The position numbers and the translations under genes were made by a program. Under the pieces are notes generated by a model. That model was not told the DNA's origin. It searched no databases and worked only from the letters and a program-made list of their open reading frames with translations. A stretch of DNA of 64,000 nt from UBA1163 sp049513055 (lineage in GTDB: Bacteria; Desulfobacterota; BSN033; UBA1163), in contig JBEKWN010000005.1 in NCBI GenBank assembly GCA_049513055.1, positions 7,452 to 71,451 of the forward strand, in the 5' to 3' direction. Position 1 is the stretch's first letter. Every line of letters starts with the position of its first letter. Of the stretch, positions 51,959-61,929 are shown piece by piece.

Positions 51959-51999
51959 ATTCTCATATTAATTAAATCAAATTTGATGGAGGGAAAAGT

Positions 52000-53250
52000 A
52001 TGAAAACAACAAAAATTATTTTAACAGTTCTCCTGTTCGTTTTCGCACTGAGTTTCTCAATGGTAAATGGGGTGAATGGTAAGGAAGTGGATAAATTGAA
52101 AATAGGTTTGATGTTTGGATTGACTGGTGCAGGCTCGCCCATCGGCCCTGTCCAACTTGAAGGGGCAAAACTGGCTATCAAAGAGATCAACGAGGGAGGA
52201 GGAGCGAAAATAGGAGGGAAGAAGGTTCCCGTGGAGTTTGTGGTGAGGGATGATGAAACGAAGCCGGATGTCGCCCTCAGAAGGTTCAGGGAGTTGGTCT
52301 ATGAGGATAAAGTTCAGGCCATCGTTGGATCAACGTTTGCCGCTATTTCTGCAGCCTTGAATAAAGAAGTGAAGAAAGTCCCCATTCCTTACTTCTCTGT
52401 TTGTGTCGCTCCAATGACCATGTTCAAGAAGGACGAAATTGCAGACGATACCTTTGGTGTTCATGGGGGTGCTTACTCCATTGGTTTTGCTGGAGCCGCT
52501 TACATTATCAATAAACTTGGGTACAAGAATATTTACGTCTTCGCACCCGCATACGCCTTCGGATGGGATCAAAAGGCGGGGGCAAAGGATGCTATCGAGA
52601 AGTACGGGGCCAAATGGGAATATGCTGAATCACCGGTGGGAACTCCTGATTTCACTCCCTACCTTTTAAAGATTGCTGAAAAAAAGCCCGATATTGTGAT
52701 GATGGCCCACTGGGGAGTCGATGCGATCAACGTCCTGAAACAAGCTCACGAAACGGGTTTGAAAAAGAGCACAAAGATATGGTTTGACTGGATGACAAAC
52801 GTATTTGGAGGTGGCATACCTCCGGAGGCGTTGGAGGGGGTGAATTCGCTCATGTCTTGGTACTGGAATATGACCGGTTTCAACGACCCTGCCATTGTGA
52901 AGGCGGCGGAAGATTTTGTAAAAAAGTACATTAAAGAATACAATTATCCGCCTGATCCCTATGCTGCCATTGCCTATATTGGAGTCAAAGAAGCAATACG
53001 TGGAATGGAGATTGCGAAATCGACAGACCCGAAGGCTATTTCCAAGGCCATCATGAGTCATCCCAAATTCGATTCCATGAGGGGTCCAGGAGTTTGGAGG
53101 GCGGATCACCAGCCTCTATTCAAATATGGGTCCTTCGTGGTTGTGGGAAAGGGACCCAAGGAGAGGAAGGATAAGTGGGATCTTGTGAATGTAATCGGAG
53201 CCTATACCGGGGAAGACTATCTTCCGCCACTAAAAGAACTTGGATACTAA
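52000..53250 (+). CDS. Branched-chain amino acid-type ABC transporter substrate-binding protein
   Basis: 416 residues with a signal peptide (residues 1-24). Type I periplasmic binding fold (LIVK-like): KIGLMFGLTGAGSPIGPVQLEGAKLAIKEIN, DDETKPDVALRRFRELV, then VGSTFAAISAAL. It is followed by two ATPase and two permease genes in the usual Liv order. In this cluster, next to a molybdenum hydroxylase, it may take up an organic acid or other small substrate in place of leucine (inference). The promoter at 51930 lies directly upstream. Confidence 0.9.
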   Translation: MKTTKIILTVLLFVFALSFSMVNGVNGKEVDKLKIGLMFGLTGAGSPIGPVQLEGAKLAIKEINEGGGAKIGGKKVPVEFVVRDDETKPDVALRRFRELVYEDKVQAIVGSTFAAISAALNKEVKKVPIPYFSVCVAPMTMFKKDEIADDTFGVHGGAYSIGFAGAAYIINKLGYKNIYVFAPAYAFGWDQKAGAKDAIEKYGAKWEYAESPVGTPDFTPYLLKIAEKKPDIVMMAHWGVDAINVLKQAHETGLKKSTKIWFDWMTNVFGGGIPPEALEGVNSLMSWYWNMTGFNDPAIVKAAEDFVKKYIKEYNYPPDPYAAIAYIGVKEAIRGMEIAKSTDPKAISKAIMSHPKFDSMRGPGVWRADHQPLFKYGSFVVVGKGPKERKDKWDLVNVIGAYTGEDYLPPLKELGY

Positions 53251-53310
53251 GATTTGGATTATAAGACCGAGAGGGAGGGGTTGATTTTTACCCTCCCTTT
53301 CTCGTTGAGG

Positions 53311-54090
53311 GTGAAATTGCCAGCAAATATTCTTATCGAGACAAAGAACCTTAGCAAGAGGTTTAATGGCCTTACTGCTGTCAACGATGTGAACTTCGAA
53401 ATCAGAGAGGGAGAGGCAGCAGGAATCATCGGTCCGAATGGTGCAGGGAAATCCACATTTTTCAACCTCTTAACCGGGTTTTTCCCACCCAGCGAGGGCA
53501 CGATCTATTTTCAGGGTCAAGATATCACCTCCGTGCCTCCTTATCAGAGGGTGACGATGGGCCTGGTGAGAACCTTTCAACTTGTCTCCGTGTTCGATTC
53601 GCTCACCGCTCTCGACAATCTGGTCTTGGCAAAGATAAGATTTAAGAAGGATTACACATCGAAAAGGAGTTTTTTCTTTAAAGAGGCACACCATTCTAAA
53701 ACGGTGGAGGCTTGTTTAGAGGCCCTTCGAACAGTGGGCATCTCCGATAAGGCACACCTGAGAGCATTTGAACTGTCTTATGGAGATAAGAGGAAGCTGG
53801 AGATTGCCATTGCTTTATCGCTGAACCCACGGATTCTTCTTCTGGATGAACCTCTGGCAGGATTGAGCGATGCCGAGATTAACGAAGTGTTGGGTCTCAT
53901 CCATGAAGTGAAAAAGAATTTCACACTGATTCTTATTGAGCACAAAATATCGAGGATTGTTAATCTGGTCGGAAGATTGAGCGTGATGCATGAAGGAAGG
54001 CTCATTGCAGAAGGAAAACCCCAGGAAGTGCTATGCGATCCGCTGGTCAGGCAGGTCTACTGGGGGAGGGAAGAGGTCATATGCTCTTAA
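53311..54090 (+). CDS. livG: Branched-chain amino acid ABC transporter ATP-binding protein (LivG type)
   Basis: About 259 residues from GTG 53311, which gives the usual start before LIETKNLSKRF; in-frame TTG codons at 53254 and 53281 are alternatives and none has a clean ribosome site. Walker A GPNGAGKSTFFNLLTGF, signature LSYGDKRKLEIAIAL, Walker B ILLLDEPLAGLS and the switch His in LIEHKIS are seen. The 3' end overlaps livF by ten bases. Confidence 0.88.
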   Translation: MKLPANILIETKNLSKRFNGLTAVNDVNFEIREGEAAGIIGPNGAGKSTFFNLLTGFFPPSEGTIYFQGQDITSVPPYQRVTMGLVRTFQLVSVFDSLTALDNLVLAKIRFKKDYTSKRSFFFKEAHHSKTVEACLEALRTVGISDKAHLRAFELSYGDKRKLEIAIALSLNPRILLLDEPLAGLSDAEINEVLGLIHEVKKNFTLILIEHKISRIVNLVGRLSVMHEGRLIAEGKPQEVLCDPLVRQVYWGREEVICS

Positions 54091-54773
54091 GCCTCGAGGG
54101 GGTCGACGTCCACTATGGTCACGCCAAGGTCCTGCATGAGATTAATCTCCATATCCTCAAAGGGGAGGTGGCTTTCATTGTGGGCAGAAATGGAGCAGGA
54201 AAGACGACTCTCCTCAAGACGATCGCAGGCTTTTTGAAACCCTCCAAAGGTTCCATCCTATTCGATCATCAGTCCATTCAGGGTATCCCTCCTGAGAAAG
54301 TGGCCCTCATGGGGATCCGGTATGTCTTTCAAGACAAGAGAGTTTTTGGTGAACTGACCGTGAAGGAAAATATAGAACTTGCAGCCTACCCCACGAAAGA
54401 GAAACTTTCCGATTCCATTAATAGAATCCTGAGCCTCTATCCCAGAATGGGCATTCTGATCAATTCTAAAGCAAAGGGTTTAAGTGGTGGCCAAAGACAG
54501 ATTCTTTTAATTGGGAGGGCGTTAATTGGAGAACCGAAACTCCTTCTCATTGATGAACCCACAGAAGGTCTATCGGCAGGCATCATGGAGGAAATCTTAG
54601 ATGTCCTCACGAAGATGAAAGGTCAGATCTCCATGATAATCGTAGAACAGAACCTTTCGGTGGTTTCGAGAATGGCGGATCGGGTTTACATGATGAAAGA
54701 AGGTAGTATTTTAAAAGAGATTACGGATAAGACGGTGATAGAGAAGTCCAATGCACTGGAGGGTTATCTTTAA
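54081..54773 (+). CDS. livF: Branched-chain amino acid ABC transporter ATP-binding protein (LivF type)
   Basis: 230 residues from ATG 54081 (GGGAAGAGG upstream), overlapping livG by ten bases. Walker A GRNGAGKTTLLKTIAGF, signature LSGGQRQILLIGRAL, Walker B LLLIDEPTEGLS, and switch VEQN. It is the second ATPase of the Liv transporter and pairs with LivG. Confidence 0.9.
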   Translation: MLLSLEGVDVHYGHAKVLHEINLHILKGEVAFIVGRNGAGKTTLLKTIAGFLKPSKGSILFDHQSIQGIPPEKVALMGIRYVFQDKRVFGELTVKENIELAAYPTKEKLSDSINRILSLYPRMGILINSKAKGLSGGQRQILLIGRALIGEPKLLLIDEPTEGLSAGIMEEILDVLTKMKGQISMIIVEQNLSVVSRMADRVYMMKEGSILKEITDKTVIEKSNALEGYL

Positions 54774-54800
54774 AATCGAAGCCTTATCCGGAGAATTGGA

Positions 54801-55742
54801 ATGATAAAAAAAATTCTAAATTCAGGAGCACTGGGGGCTCTCGTCATCGCCCTGGGTTTCGTCATCCTTGGTTTAGGGACCTCCATCCATCGCACAACAG
54901 ATTTCATTATCTTCTGCATCTTTGTCATCGGATTTGACCTTCTTTATGGGCACATGGGCAGACTTTCCTTCGGCCATATGCTATTCTATGGTTCGGGTGC
55001 CTATGCGGCAGGCCTTCTGGTACGGTATGGACCTCCAAACCCATATTTAGCCATTCTGATTGGAATTTGTGCAGGAGCATTGGTGGGAGGGATCCTGGCT
55101 CCTGTGATTGTGAGGGCGACCGGCGCCTGTTTTGCTCTGGTTAACCTTGCTTTTAACCAGGTGGGGTACTTCCTCGCCCTGGTTGCTTTCGCAAAATTTA
55201 CAGCAGGAGAGGATGGTCTTTCCCTCACTTTTTCAGTTATCCCTTTCTTAAACTTGACAAATCCAAAGGTATTTTTCGGGTTCTCACTCTTCTGCCTCGT
55301 CCTGACCTATTATTTCATGAAGAGATTGACTTCTTCTCCTTATGGCATTCTATTGCGGACCATTAAAGAAAATGAGACGAGAGCCCAGTTCTTGGGATAC
55401 AATACCTTTACTTACAAATGGATCACCTTCATCCTCTCCTCTTCCATCTCTGCCTTTGCGGGTGCCCTCTCGACGATTAATTACAGCTATGTGAACCCAA
55501 GCTTCATTGACCCTACAAGAAATGTTGAAGTGATTTTTGCAGCCCTCATCGGGGGCACCGGAAGTCTTTACGGAGCGATATTAGGGGGAGTCTCTTATAT
55601 GTTGATCAGTAACTATCTCGCAAGATATATTCCGAGATGGGAGATGTTTCTGGGGATAGCACTCCTGATTCTTGTATTTAAATTCAGAGAAGGGATCTGG
55701 GGAAGTATTAGAGGAGAATGGAAGAGCCGGGTGGAGGGCTGA
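54801..55742 (+). CDS. livM: Branched-chain amino acid ABC transporter permease (LivM type)
   Basis: 313 residues with about eight to nine membrane segments. It holds the family motif FDLLYGHMGRLSFGHMLFYGSGAY, TSSPYGILLRTIKENETRAQFLGYN (coupling region), and AALIGGTGSLYGAILGG near the end. It lies 27 bp after livF and eight bases before livH. Confidence 0.9.
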   Translation: MIKKILNSGALGALVIALGFVILGLGTSIHRTTDFIIFCIFVIGFDLLYGHMGRLSFGHMLFYGSGAYAAGLLVRYGPPNPYLAILIGICAGALVGGILAPVIVRATGACFALVNLAFNQVGYFLALVAFAKFTAGEDGLSLTFSVIPFLNLTNPKVFFGFSLFCLVLTYYFMKRLTSSPYGILLRTIKENETRAQFLGYNTFTYKWITFILSSSISAFAGALSTINYSYVNPSFIDPTRNVEVIFAALIGGTGSLYGAILGGVSYMLISNYLARYIPRWEMFLGIALLILVFKFREGIWGSIRGEWKSRVEG

Positions 55743-55749
55743 GGGGGAT

Positions 55750-56583
55750 ATGATCAGTACCCTTATCTATGGATTAACGATCGGAGGTATCCTCTACATC
55801 ATTTCAATAGGGCTTTCTTTGACTTTCGGAAGCATGAGGATTGTCAATTTTGCCCATGGGATGATTTATACCACCGGTGCATACATCTTGGTTGCTGTTT
55901 TACCGTTGCTCAAGTGTAATTTTGTTGAAGGCGTACTGATTGCCATCCTGGTGGTGATTCCTCTCAGTTTCGTCATTGAAAAGTATATCATCCGCCGACT
56001 CTATGGAGAGTCAATCGATTATGCCATCATCGCCACTTATGCTGTTCTCCTCATTGGGGTTGATCTTGTCAAGTGGATATGGGGAACCAGTCCCATCCCT
56101 TTGAGCGATCCCGTGGGCAGGAGTGTGACATGCTTTTCGGTCACCGTGCCTTCCTACCGGATAATCATTATTGTGATTTCTTTAATGATCTGTATTGGAC
56201 TCTGGTTATTCTTCAAAAAGACGATTGTGGGAAAGATCGTGGTTGCAGGCTTGCAAGATCGAGAGGCGGTGAGAAGCCTGGGAATCAATGTGGACAAATA
56301 CTTTTCCATCGTTTTCGTTTTAGGGAGTTGCCTGGCTGCCTTAGGAGGGGTTCTTTACGCCCCAATCACCACGGTGCACCCTTATATGGGTTTCCATATC
56401 CTATTAATCAGCTTCGCCGTAGTCATCGTGGGAGGCCTTGGGAACCTCAAAGGCACGACCATTGCTGCATTTGTACTGGGTATGGTGATGGCCCTGACAG
56501 GTCGATTCTGGGGACCTGCTGCAGAGGCAATGGTTTTTGCTGTGATGGCGGTAGTGTTAATTTTCAGACCCATAGAAGTTTAG
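55750..56583 (+). CDS. livH: Branched-chain amino acid ABC transporter permease (LivH type)
   Basis: 277 residues from ATG 55750 (GAGGGGGAT upstream). About eight membrane segments. Motifs: GGILYIISIGLSLTFGSMRIVNFAHG, AGLQDREAVRSLGINVD (coupling loop), and VVIVGGLGNLKGTTIAAF. With LivM it forms the membrane channel. Its stop precedes the FAD-subunit gene by about 40 bp. Confidence 0.9.
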   Translation: MISTLIYGLTIGGILYIISIGLSLTFGSMRIVNFAHGMIYTTGAYILVAVLPLLKCNFVEGVLIAILVVIPLSFVIEKYIIRRLYGESIDYAIIATYAVLLIGVDLVKWIWGTSPIPLSDPVGRSVTCFSVTVPSYRIIIIVISLMICIGLWLFFKKTIVGKIVVAGLQDREAVRSLGINVDKYFSIVFVLGSCLAALGGVLYAPITTVHPYMGFHILLISFAVVIVGGLGNLKGTTIAAFVLGMVMALTGRFWGPAAEAMVFAVMAVVLIFRPIEV

Positions 56584-56623
56584 AAAAAGACGATCCAGAA
56601 GGAAATGCAGAGGAGGATCCCCC

Positions 56624-57544
56624 ATGAACCAGGGAATGAATTTGGTTTGGTCTAAGAGCCTCCATTGGGAGAAATACTACCGGCCTCAAAGTATCCCTGA
56701 AGCCCTCAAGCTTTTAGAGGAATCTGGAGGTCATGCAAGAATCATCGCGGGCGGAACGGATCTCATTCCACAGATTAGAAATAAGGAGAAAGAGCCGAAA
56801 GTTTTGGTAGACATCACTCGCCTCTCTGGGTTGAATGAAATCAAATTGGAAAATGGGTTTATCAAAATGGGGGCGCTGGTCACCCATAGTCAAGTGGCCG
56901 AGTCACCATTGATCCGGGAAAGGGCTCTTGCATTGAGTGAAGGAGCATCCCGGCTTGGATCTCCACAGATACGGAACTTAGGGACGGTCGTGGGGAATGT
57001 GGTGAGCGGACAACCGGGTGCCGATACAACGATTCCTTTGCTCGCTCTTGATGCAAGGGTTAAAGTCGTGAGTCAAAGGGGGGAACGGATCATTCCCTTC
57101 ACAGAGTTCTTCATTGATACCGGTATCACAGCAGTGGATAGTACTCGGGAGATGGTAACGGAGATCTCTTTTCCCCCATTGTTAGAAAACGAGACCAGCA
57201 TCTCCCTTCGGTTAGCAAGACGGAAGGCCCTGGCGTTACCGATTTTGACGGTCTCTGTTGTTCTTTCAGCAAATTTGAAGAAAAAGACATTTCATTACGC
57301 AAGGATTGCTCTGGGACCTGTGGCTCCCATTCCCTTTCGGGCAAAAGAAACAGAGAACAGGTTGGCCTCTGCACCGATAGAGGATGGTGTTATTAAGGAG
57401 GCAGCGCGAAAGGCTGCTCAAGAATCGAATCCTCGAACGAGCCTTATCAGGGGAAGCGAAGAATATCGAAGAGCAATAGTAGCCAATTTAGTGGAGCGGG
57501 GTATCCGTAAAGGGATAGAACGTCTGGAGGGAAAGCATGTCTAA
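56624..57544 (+). CDS. FAD-binding subunit of a molybdenum hydroxylase (CoxM/XdhB type)
   Basis: 306 residues. The FAD-domain signatures are AIIAGGTDLIPQIRN (seen as RIIAGGTDLIPQIR), RNLGTVVGNVVSGQPGADT and the ALLALDARVKV region. It passes electrons from the iron-sulfur subunit to an acceptor. It overlaps the next gene by eight bases (GTCTAA region), and all three subunits are adjacent. Confidence 0.9.
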   Translation: MNQGMNLVWSKSLHWEKYYRPQSIPEALKLLEESGGHARIIAGGTDLIPQIRNKEKEPKVLVDITRLSGLNEIKLENGFIKMGALVTHSQVAESPLIRERALALSEGASRLGSPQIRNLGTVVGNVVSGQPGADTTIPLLALDARVKVVSQRGERIIPFTEFFIDTGITAVDSTREMVTEISFPPLLENETSISLRLARRKALALPILTVSVVLSANLKKKTFHYARIALGPVAPIPFRAKETENRLASAPIEDGVIKEAARKAAQESNPRTSLIRGSEEYRRAIVANLVERGIRKGIERLEGKHV

Positions 57545-58019
57545 AGAGAAAATCCAAACAGAAGTGAATGGAAAAATGGTAACCCTTGAGGTGGAACCCG
57601 ATGATCTCTTAGTTGATGTGCTTCGGGAAGACCTGGGGTTGACCGGTACAAAGGTGGGTTGTCGAGCAGGAGAGTGCGGGTCTTGCTCAATCATCCTGAA
57701 TGGCAAGGTTGTTACTTCCTGTCTCATTCCAGCAATGAAGGCGGATGGGGGAAAGATCATGACGATAGAGGGACTTGAAAAAGATGGAAAGCTTCACCCT
57801 CTTCAAAAAGCCTTTGTTGAAAAAGGAGCTATACAATGCGGTTTCTGTACTCCTGGAATGCTCCTTTCGGCAAAGAATCTCTTGGATCAAAACCCCGACC
57901 CAACTTTAGAAGAGATGAAGATTGCCATCTCTGGGGTTCTTTGTCGATGCACAGGGTACCAGAAAATCATCCATGCCATTCATGCGGCGAGTGAGACCAT
58001 AAGGAAACAAGGGGTTTAG
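57537..58019 (+). CDS. [2Fe-2S] subunit of the molybdenum hydroxylase (CoxS/XdhC type)
   Basis: 160 residues. The N-terminal plant-type ferredoxin cluster is CRAGECGSC (with a fourth Cys in VVTSC), and the C-terminal all-helical cluster has CGFCTPGM and LCRCTGYQ. Eight Cys for two clusters are present. It starts within the end of the FAD subunit gene, and the large subunit gene begins two bases after it ends. Confidence 0.93.
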   Translation: MSKEKIQTEVNGKMVTLEVEPDDLLVDVLREDLGLTGTKVGCRAGECGSCSIILNGKVVTSCLIPAMKADGGKIMTIEGLEKDGKLHPLQKAFVEKGAIQCGFCTPGMLLSAKNLLDQNPDPTLEEMKIAISGVLCRCTGYQKIIHAIHAASETIRKQGV

Positions 58020-58021
58020 AA

Positions 58022-60400
58022 ATGGAAAAGAAAAAGAAGAAGGTTTTGATCAGGGAAAAAGTTCGGGTTGAGATGCCAACCCTTGCTGAGGAATTGAGCA
58101 CCGTGGGGAAATCGAAGATCCGGGTGGATGCTTACGATAAGGTGAGGGGGAAGTTACAGTATGGAGCCGACTTTGAGTATCCAGGGGCTCTTGTTGGAAA
58201 GGTTTTGCGGAGTCCTTATCCCCATGCATTGATTAAGAAGATCGACGTCGAAAAGGCAAAAGCCTTACCCGGTGTAAAGGCTGCTCTCACGGCAAAAGAT
58301 ATTCCAGGAAGGAATGGATTTGGAGCGATCATTCCTGATCAGCCTGTTATCTGTGGGGATAAGGTGAGATTTGTTGGCGATGGAGTCGCTCTGGTTGCAG
58401 CGGATACGGAAGAGATCGCCGTTCAAGCTCTCGGGCTGATTGATGTGGAATATGAGCTTCTGCCAGCCGTTTTTTCACCCATCGATGCCATGAAGCCTGA
58501 TGCCCCTAAGGTTCATGAAGGAGGCAATCTTCTAACGACGGCGAAGATCAGGAAAGGGGATACAGAAAAAGGATTTGCGGAGTCTGACGTGACTTTGGAG
58601 AGAACCTATACCGTTCCCATTTTGGAACATGCCTATATTGAACCCGATGTCGTATTGGCGATTCCTCATCCTGACGGGACGATTACTGTAAAAGGACCCA
58701 TGCAAGCGCCCTTTACGGTTCGTAGAAATATTGCCTCCATCTTAGGGGTGCTCATCAACAAAGTTCAATGTGTTCAGACCCCGATCGGAGGAGGATTTGG
58801 AGGCAAGGAAGATTCTCCGATCGATATTGGTGCTCGCGCAGCCGTTTTAGCATGGAAGACAGGTAAACCGGTAAGGATGGAATACGACAGAGAAGAAATT
58901 ACACTCTCTACGTGCAAGCGCCATCCAATGACCATCCAGTGTAAGATCGGTGCGAAAAAGGACGGAACTTTTGTTGCCCTGGAAGGGACGATCTATAATG
59001 AGCAAGGGGCCTATGCCTCCCTAGGTCCTGTGATCCCACCGGCTGGTGGAGTCCATGTTCATGCTGTCGTGATGCTTCCCGGACCCTATGTCATACCGAA
59101 TATCAAAGTAGACGGCTATTTAGTCTATACCAACCATCCCTATGGAGGGGCGATGAGGGGATTTGGAGCCCCCCAAGTCAATTTTGTTCATGAATCCCTC
59201 ATCGATGAGTTGGCCTATCAACTGGGAATGAATCCTTATGACCTTCGACTGAAGAACTGTTTTGACCTTGGCTCCGAGACGGCCACCGGACAAATTCTTG
59301 ATCAAAGTGTCGCTTTGAAAGAGACGATGGTGAAAGCCAAAGAGGTCTTTAAGTGGGACGAGAAATGGAGGCCTACGCTTACTTTAAAAGAGTTGGAGAA
59401 GGTGGAGAAAAGGCGGGGAATTGGAATGGCCGTGGGGTGGTATCGGACAAGCATTGGAACATTAGGTGATGGCTGTGGTGTCAACCTTCATCTTCAGGAA
59501 GATGGCTCGGTGCTCCTCTACCAGGGCCTTACGGAGATGGGTCAGGGGTCCTATACCGTGTTCTCACAAATTGTTGCTGAAGCCCTCGGCGTGGAAGTTG
59601 AAGATGTGAGGGTTGTGGCTCCCGATACGGATGTTGCTCCTGAGTCTGGACCGACAGTGGGTTCTCGGTCTACGACGCTCATGGGGAATGCCATTTTGAT
59701 GGCGGCAGACGTGATTAAAAATTCTTTATTTGAATCTGCTTCAGAACTTTTGGGAATCTCCCCAGGTCGACTCGTTGCCAAGAATCGTCGAATCTACGAT
59801 CGAGATGATCCGAATCGATTTGTGGAGTTAAAAGAAGCAGCCAGAAGATCGATGGTAACGGGGAAACGGATGATGGGCCAGGGCTGGTATGCCCCGCCCA
59901 AGTCCTCCCTCAATTTAGAGACAGGTCAGGGTTCTCCCTACTTTGTTTATACCTACAGCACACAGATGGCGGAAGTGGAGGTGGATATCAAGACAGGTGC
60001 CGTGGAGGTCGTGAAGATAACGGCCACTTTTGATATCGGTAAAGCAATTAATCCAATGATGGTAGAAGGGCAGATCGAAGGTGGCGTGATGATGGGGCTG
60101 GGTTACGCCCTGATGGAAGAAGTCATCATGAAGGAGGGAATGATCCAGAACCTCAATCTTCAGGATTACATCATTCCGACGGCGTTGGATACACCTGAGA
60201 TTGAGCCCATCTATATCGAATACCCAAATATCCATGGACCCTTTGGTGCGAAGGGAATTGGCGAGATGCCCAATATTCCTGCCGCACCAGCCATTAACAA
60301 TGCGATTGCCAATGCAATCGGAGCAAGGATCTATGACCTTCCTGCCCATTGTGAACGCGTTTATATGACGATCAAGAAACGGCTTGAAAGGGGAACTTAA
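58022..60400 (+). CDS. Molybdopterin-binding subunit of a xanthine-dehydrogenase-family hydroxylase
   Basis: 792 residues, full length. It hydroxylates a substrate at an activated carbon with water. Seen: the N-terminal GKSKIRVDAYDKVRGKLQY, TPIGGGFGGKED, YGGAMRGFGAPQ with the substrate-binding Arg, and the conserved catalytic Glu region FGAKGIGEMP. It lacks the AYRCSF loop of CO dehydrogenases, so it is not CoxL. A purine-, aldehyde- or aromatic-type substrate is possible. Neighbours (Liv transporter upstream, iron alcohol dehydrogenase downstream) suggest catabolism. Confidence 0.9.
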   Translation: MEKKKKKVLIREKVRVEMPTLAEELSTVGKSKIRVDAYDKVRGKLQYGADFEYPGALVGKVLRSPYPHALIKKIDVEKAKALPGVKAALTAKDIPGRNGFGAIIPDQPVICGDKVRFVGDGVALVAADTEEIAVQALGLIDVEYELLPAVFSPIDAMKPDAPKVHEGGNLLTTAKIRKGDTEKGFAESDVTLERTYTVPILEHAYIEPDVVLAIPHPDGTITVKGPMQAPFTVRRNIASILGVLINKVQCVQTPIGGGFGGKEDSPIDIGARAAVLAWKTGKPVRMEYDREEITLSTCKRHPMTIQCKIGAKKDGTFVALEGTIYNEQGAYASLGPVIPPAGGVHVHAVVMLPGPYVIPNIKVDGYLVYTNHPYGGAMRGFGAPQVNFVHESLIDELAYQLGMNPYDLRLKNCFDLGSETATGQILDQSVALKETMVKAKEVFKWDEKWRPTLTLKELEKVEKRRGIGMAVGWYRTSIGTLGDGCGVNLHLQEDGSVLLYQGLTEMGQGSYTVFSQIVAEALGVEVEDVRVVAPDTDVAPESGPTVGSRSTTLMGNAILMAADVIKNSLFESASELLGISPGRLVAKNRRIYDRDDPNRFVELKEAARRSMVTGKRMMGQGWYAPPKSSLNLETGQGSPYFVYTYSTQMAEVEVDIKTGAVEVVKITATFDIGKAINPMMVEGQIEGGVMMGLGYALMEEVIMKEGMIQNLNLQDYIIPTALDTPEIEPIYIEYPNIHGPFGAKGIGEMPNIPAAPAINNAIANAIGARIYDLPAHCERVYMTIKKRLERGT

Positions 60401-60517
60401 GAAAACGACGCTGAAAAGGATTCCTCCCAGGAGATTAGGATAAAAACTGATTCCTTTTAAATTTGTTGGATCCATTTCCGAATCAGAGTTCGTTGCAGAT
60501 TGCATGGGAGGGAAGCC

Positions 60518-61831
60518 GTGAGAGAATATTTTAGAAAAGCAGAAAAGATTTTAAAGGAGTGGAAAGGCAATTCGTATACCTTTGGTGAAGATGTTCTTGA
60601 GGCTGCAGGAGAGTATGCCCAAAAGTGTGGTAAGAAGGCCACTCTGATCGTCACAGAATATGGCCAAGCCTGGATTCAAAAGCCTCTTGAACAGGTGAAG
60701 TCTAGTCTGAAGACAAACGGAATCATCTTTGAAACGATCAACGGTGCAAAACCCAATGCCCCACGGGAGGATGTCTACCGGATCAGTCTTCAAGTGGCAC
60801 GATCGAGATCAAATGTGATTGTTGCTCTTGGCGGCGGGAGCACCATTGACGCAGCGAAGGCTGCAGCCGTTCTCAATACTTATTCTCCAGCAGAGGTACT
60901 GGAAATTTTAGGAGCCAGTGTCAGTGAGGCTGATTCCATCGAGCCCTATTTCGGAACAGGTCTGGTTAGCAAGATGAAAGAGGCGACAGGAAGGGCAGTG
61001 ATACCAGTCATTGGTGTTCAAACGGCTGCCAGTTCTGGAGCCCATCTGACCAAGTATTCGAATATCACAGACCCTGTGACCGGGCAGAAGAAATTGATTG
61101 TGGATGAAGCCGTCGTCCCCCCTGCGTCGGTATTCGATTTCAAGATCACACTCGATTCACCAATCAGCCTGACCTTGGATGGCGGTCTGGATGGAATCGC
61201 TCATGCCTGGGAGGTCTTCATGGGTACAAGCGGCCCTGCTTATGAGAAGGTGAAAGAGGTGGCTGAATTAAGCATCCGACTGATTGTTTATGGCCTCCAG
61301 AAAATTAAAAAGGATAAGAGGGGATTGGAGGGAAGGACTGCACTTGGATTGGGAACCGATTTAGGCGGGTATTCGATCATGCTGGGGGGAACGAGCGGTC
61401 CTCATCTGGGAAGTTTCTCTCTGATCGATATCCTCAGCCATGGAAGGGCCTGTGCTCTATTAAACCCCTATTATACCGTTCTCTTTGCTCCGGTCATTCA
61501 AGATCAACTAAAGGTCGCGGGTGCAATCTTCAAGGAAGCAGGTTATATTAAAGAGGAAATTAAAAATATGAGTGGAAGGGATCTGGGATTGGTCGTTGCG
61601 AACGGGATGATTGCTTTTGCGAAGGATTTAAATTTTCCTACGACCTTGAAAGAAGCTGGAGCCACTCGGGAGCATCTCAATCGAATGCTTACCGCTGCAA
61701 AAAATCCCCAACTGAAGAGTAAACTCCAGAATATGCCAACCCCTATGGATGTTGAGAAGGGAGATGTAGATCGGATGATGAAACCAGTGCTGGAAGCTGC
61801 CTTTACAGGGGAACTGAATCTGATTCCTTAA
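60518..61831 (+). CDS. Iron-containing alcohol dehydrogenase
   Basis: 437 residues from GTG 60518 (GGGAGGGA upstream), an earlier TTG at 60500 being less likely. The NAD-binding site is VALGGGSTIDAAKAAAV. Metal ligands are in GGLDGIAHAWEVF (Asp, His), SGPHLGSFSL (His) and LSHGRACALLNP (His). It reduces or oxidises an alcohol/aldehyde. The molybdenum hydroxylase lies just upstream and a LarA-like gene just downstream, so these probably form one pathway. Confidence 0.87.
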   Translation: MREYFRKAEKILKEWKGNSYTFGEDVLEAAGEYAQKCGKKATLIVTEYGQAWIQKPLEQVKSSLKTNGIIFETINGAKPNAPREDVYRISLQVARSRSNVIVALGGGSTIDAAKAAAVLNTYSPAEVLEILGASVSEADSIEPYFGTGLVSKMKEATGRAVIPVIGVQTAASSGAHLTKYSNITDPVTGQKKLIVDEAVVPPASVFDFKITLDSPISLTLDGGLDGIAHAWEVFMGTSGPAYEKVKEVAELSIRLIVYGLQKIKKDKRGLEGRTALGLGTDLGGYSIMLGGTSGPHLGSFSLIDILSHGRACALLNPYYTVLFAPVIQDQLKVAGAIFKEAGYIKEEIKNMSGRDLGLVVANGMIAFAKDLNFPTTLKEAGATREHLNRMLTAAKNPQLKSKLQNMPTPMDVEKGDVDRMMKPVLEAAFTGELNLIP

Positions 61832-61850
61832 AGATAAAAAAGTAATTAAG

Positions 61851-61914
61851 TTCGGAGTTGGGAGTTCTGAGTAAAAAAACACTAAAAACTCCGAACTAAT
61901 TACTCTGAACTATT
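61851..61914. repeat. Facing heptamer-repeat arms (ACTCCGA type)
   Basis: The left arm repeats the complement of ACTCCGA (TTCGGAG/TTGGGAG/TTCTGAG) and the right arm (from 61888) has ACTCCGA/ACTAATT/ACTCTGA units. The same word family lies at 44954-44988. A hairpin could form between the arms. Confidence 0.6.
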
Positions 61915-61929
61915 GAAAGAGGAACGACA

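Noticed and set aside
61628..61882. Minus-strand frame at the end of the alcohol dehydrogenase gene
   Set aside because: Shadow of the well-supported gene on the other strand, without domain or ribosome site.
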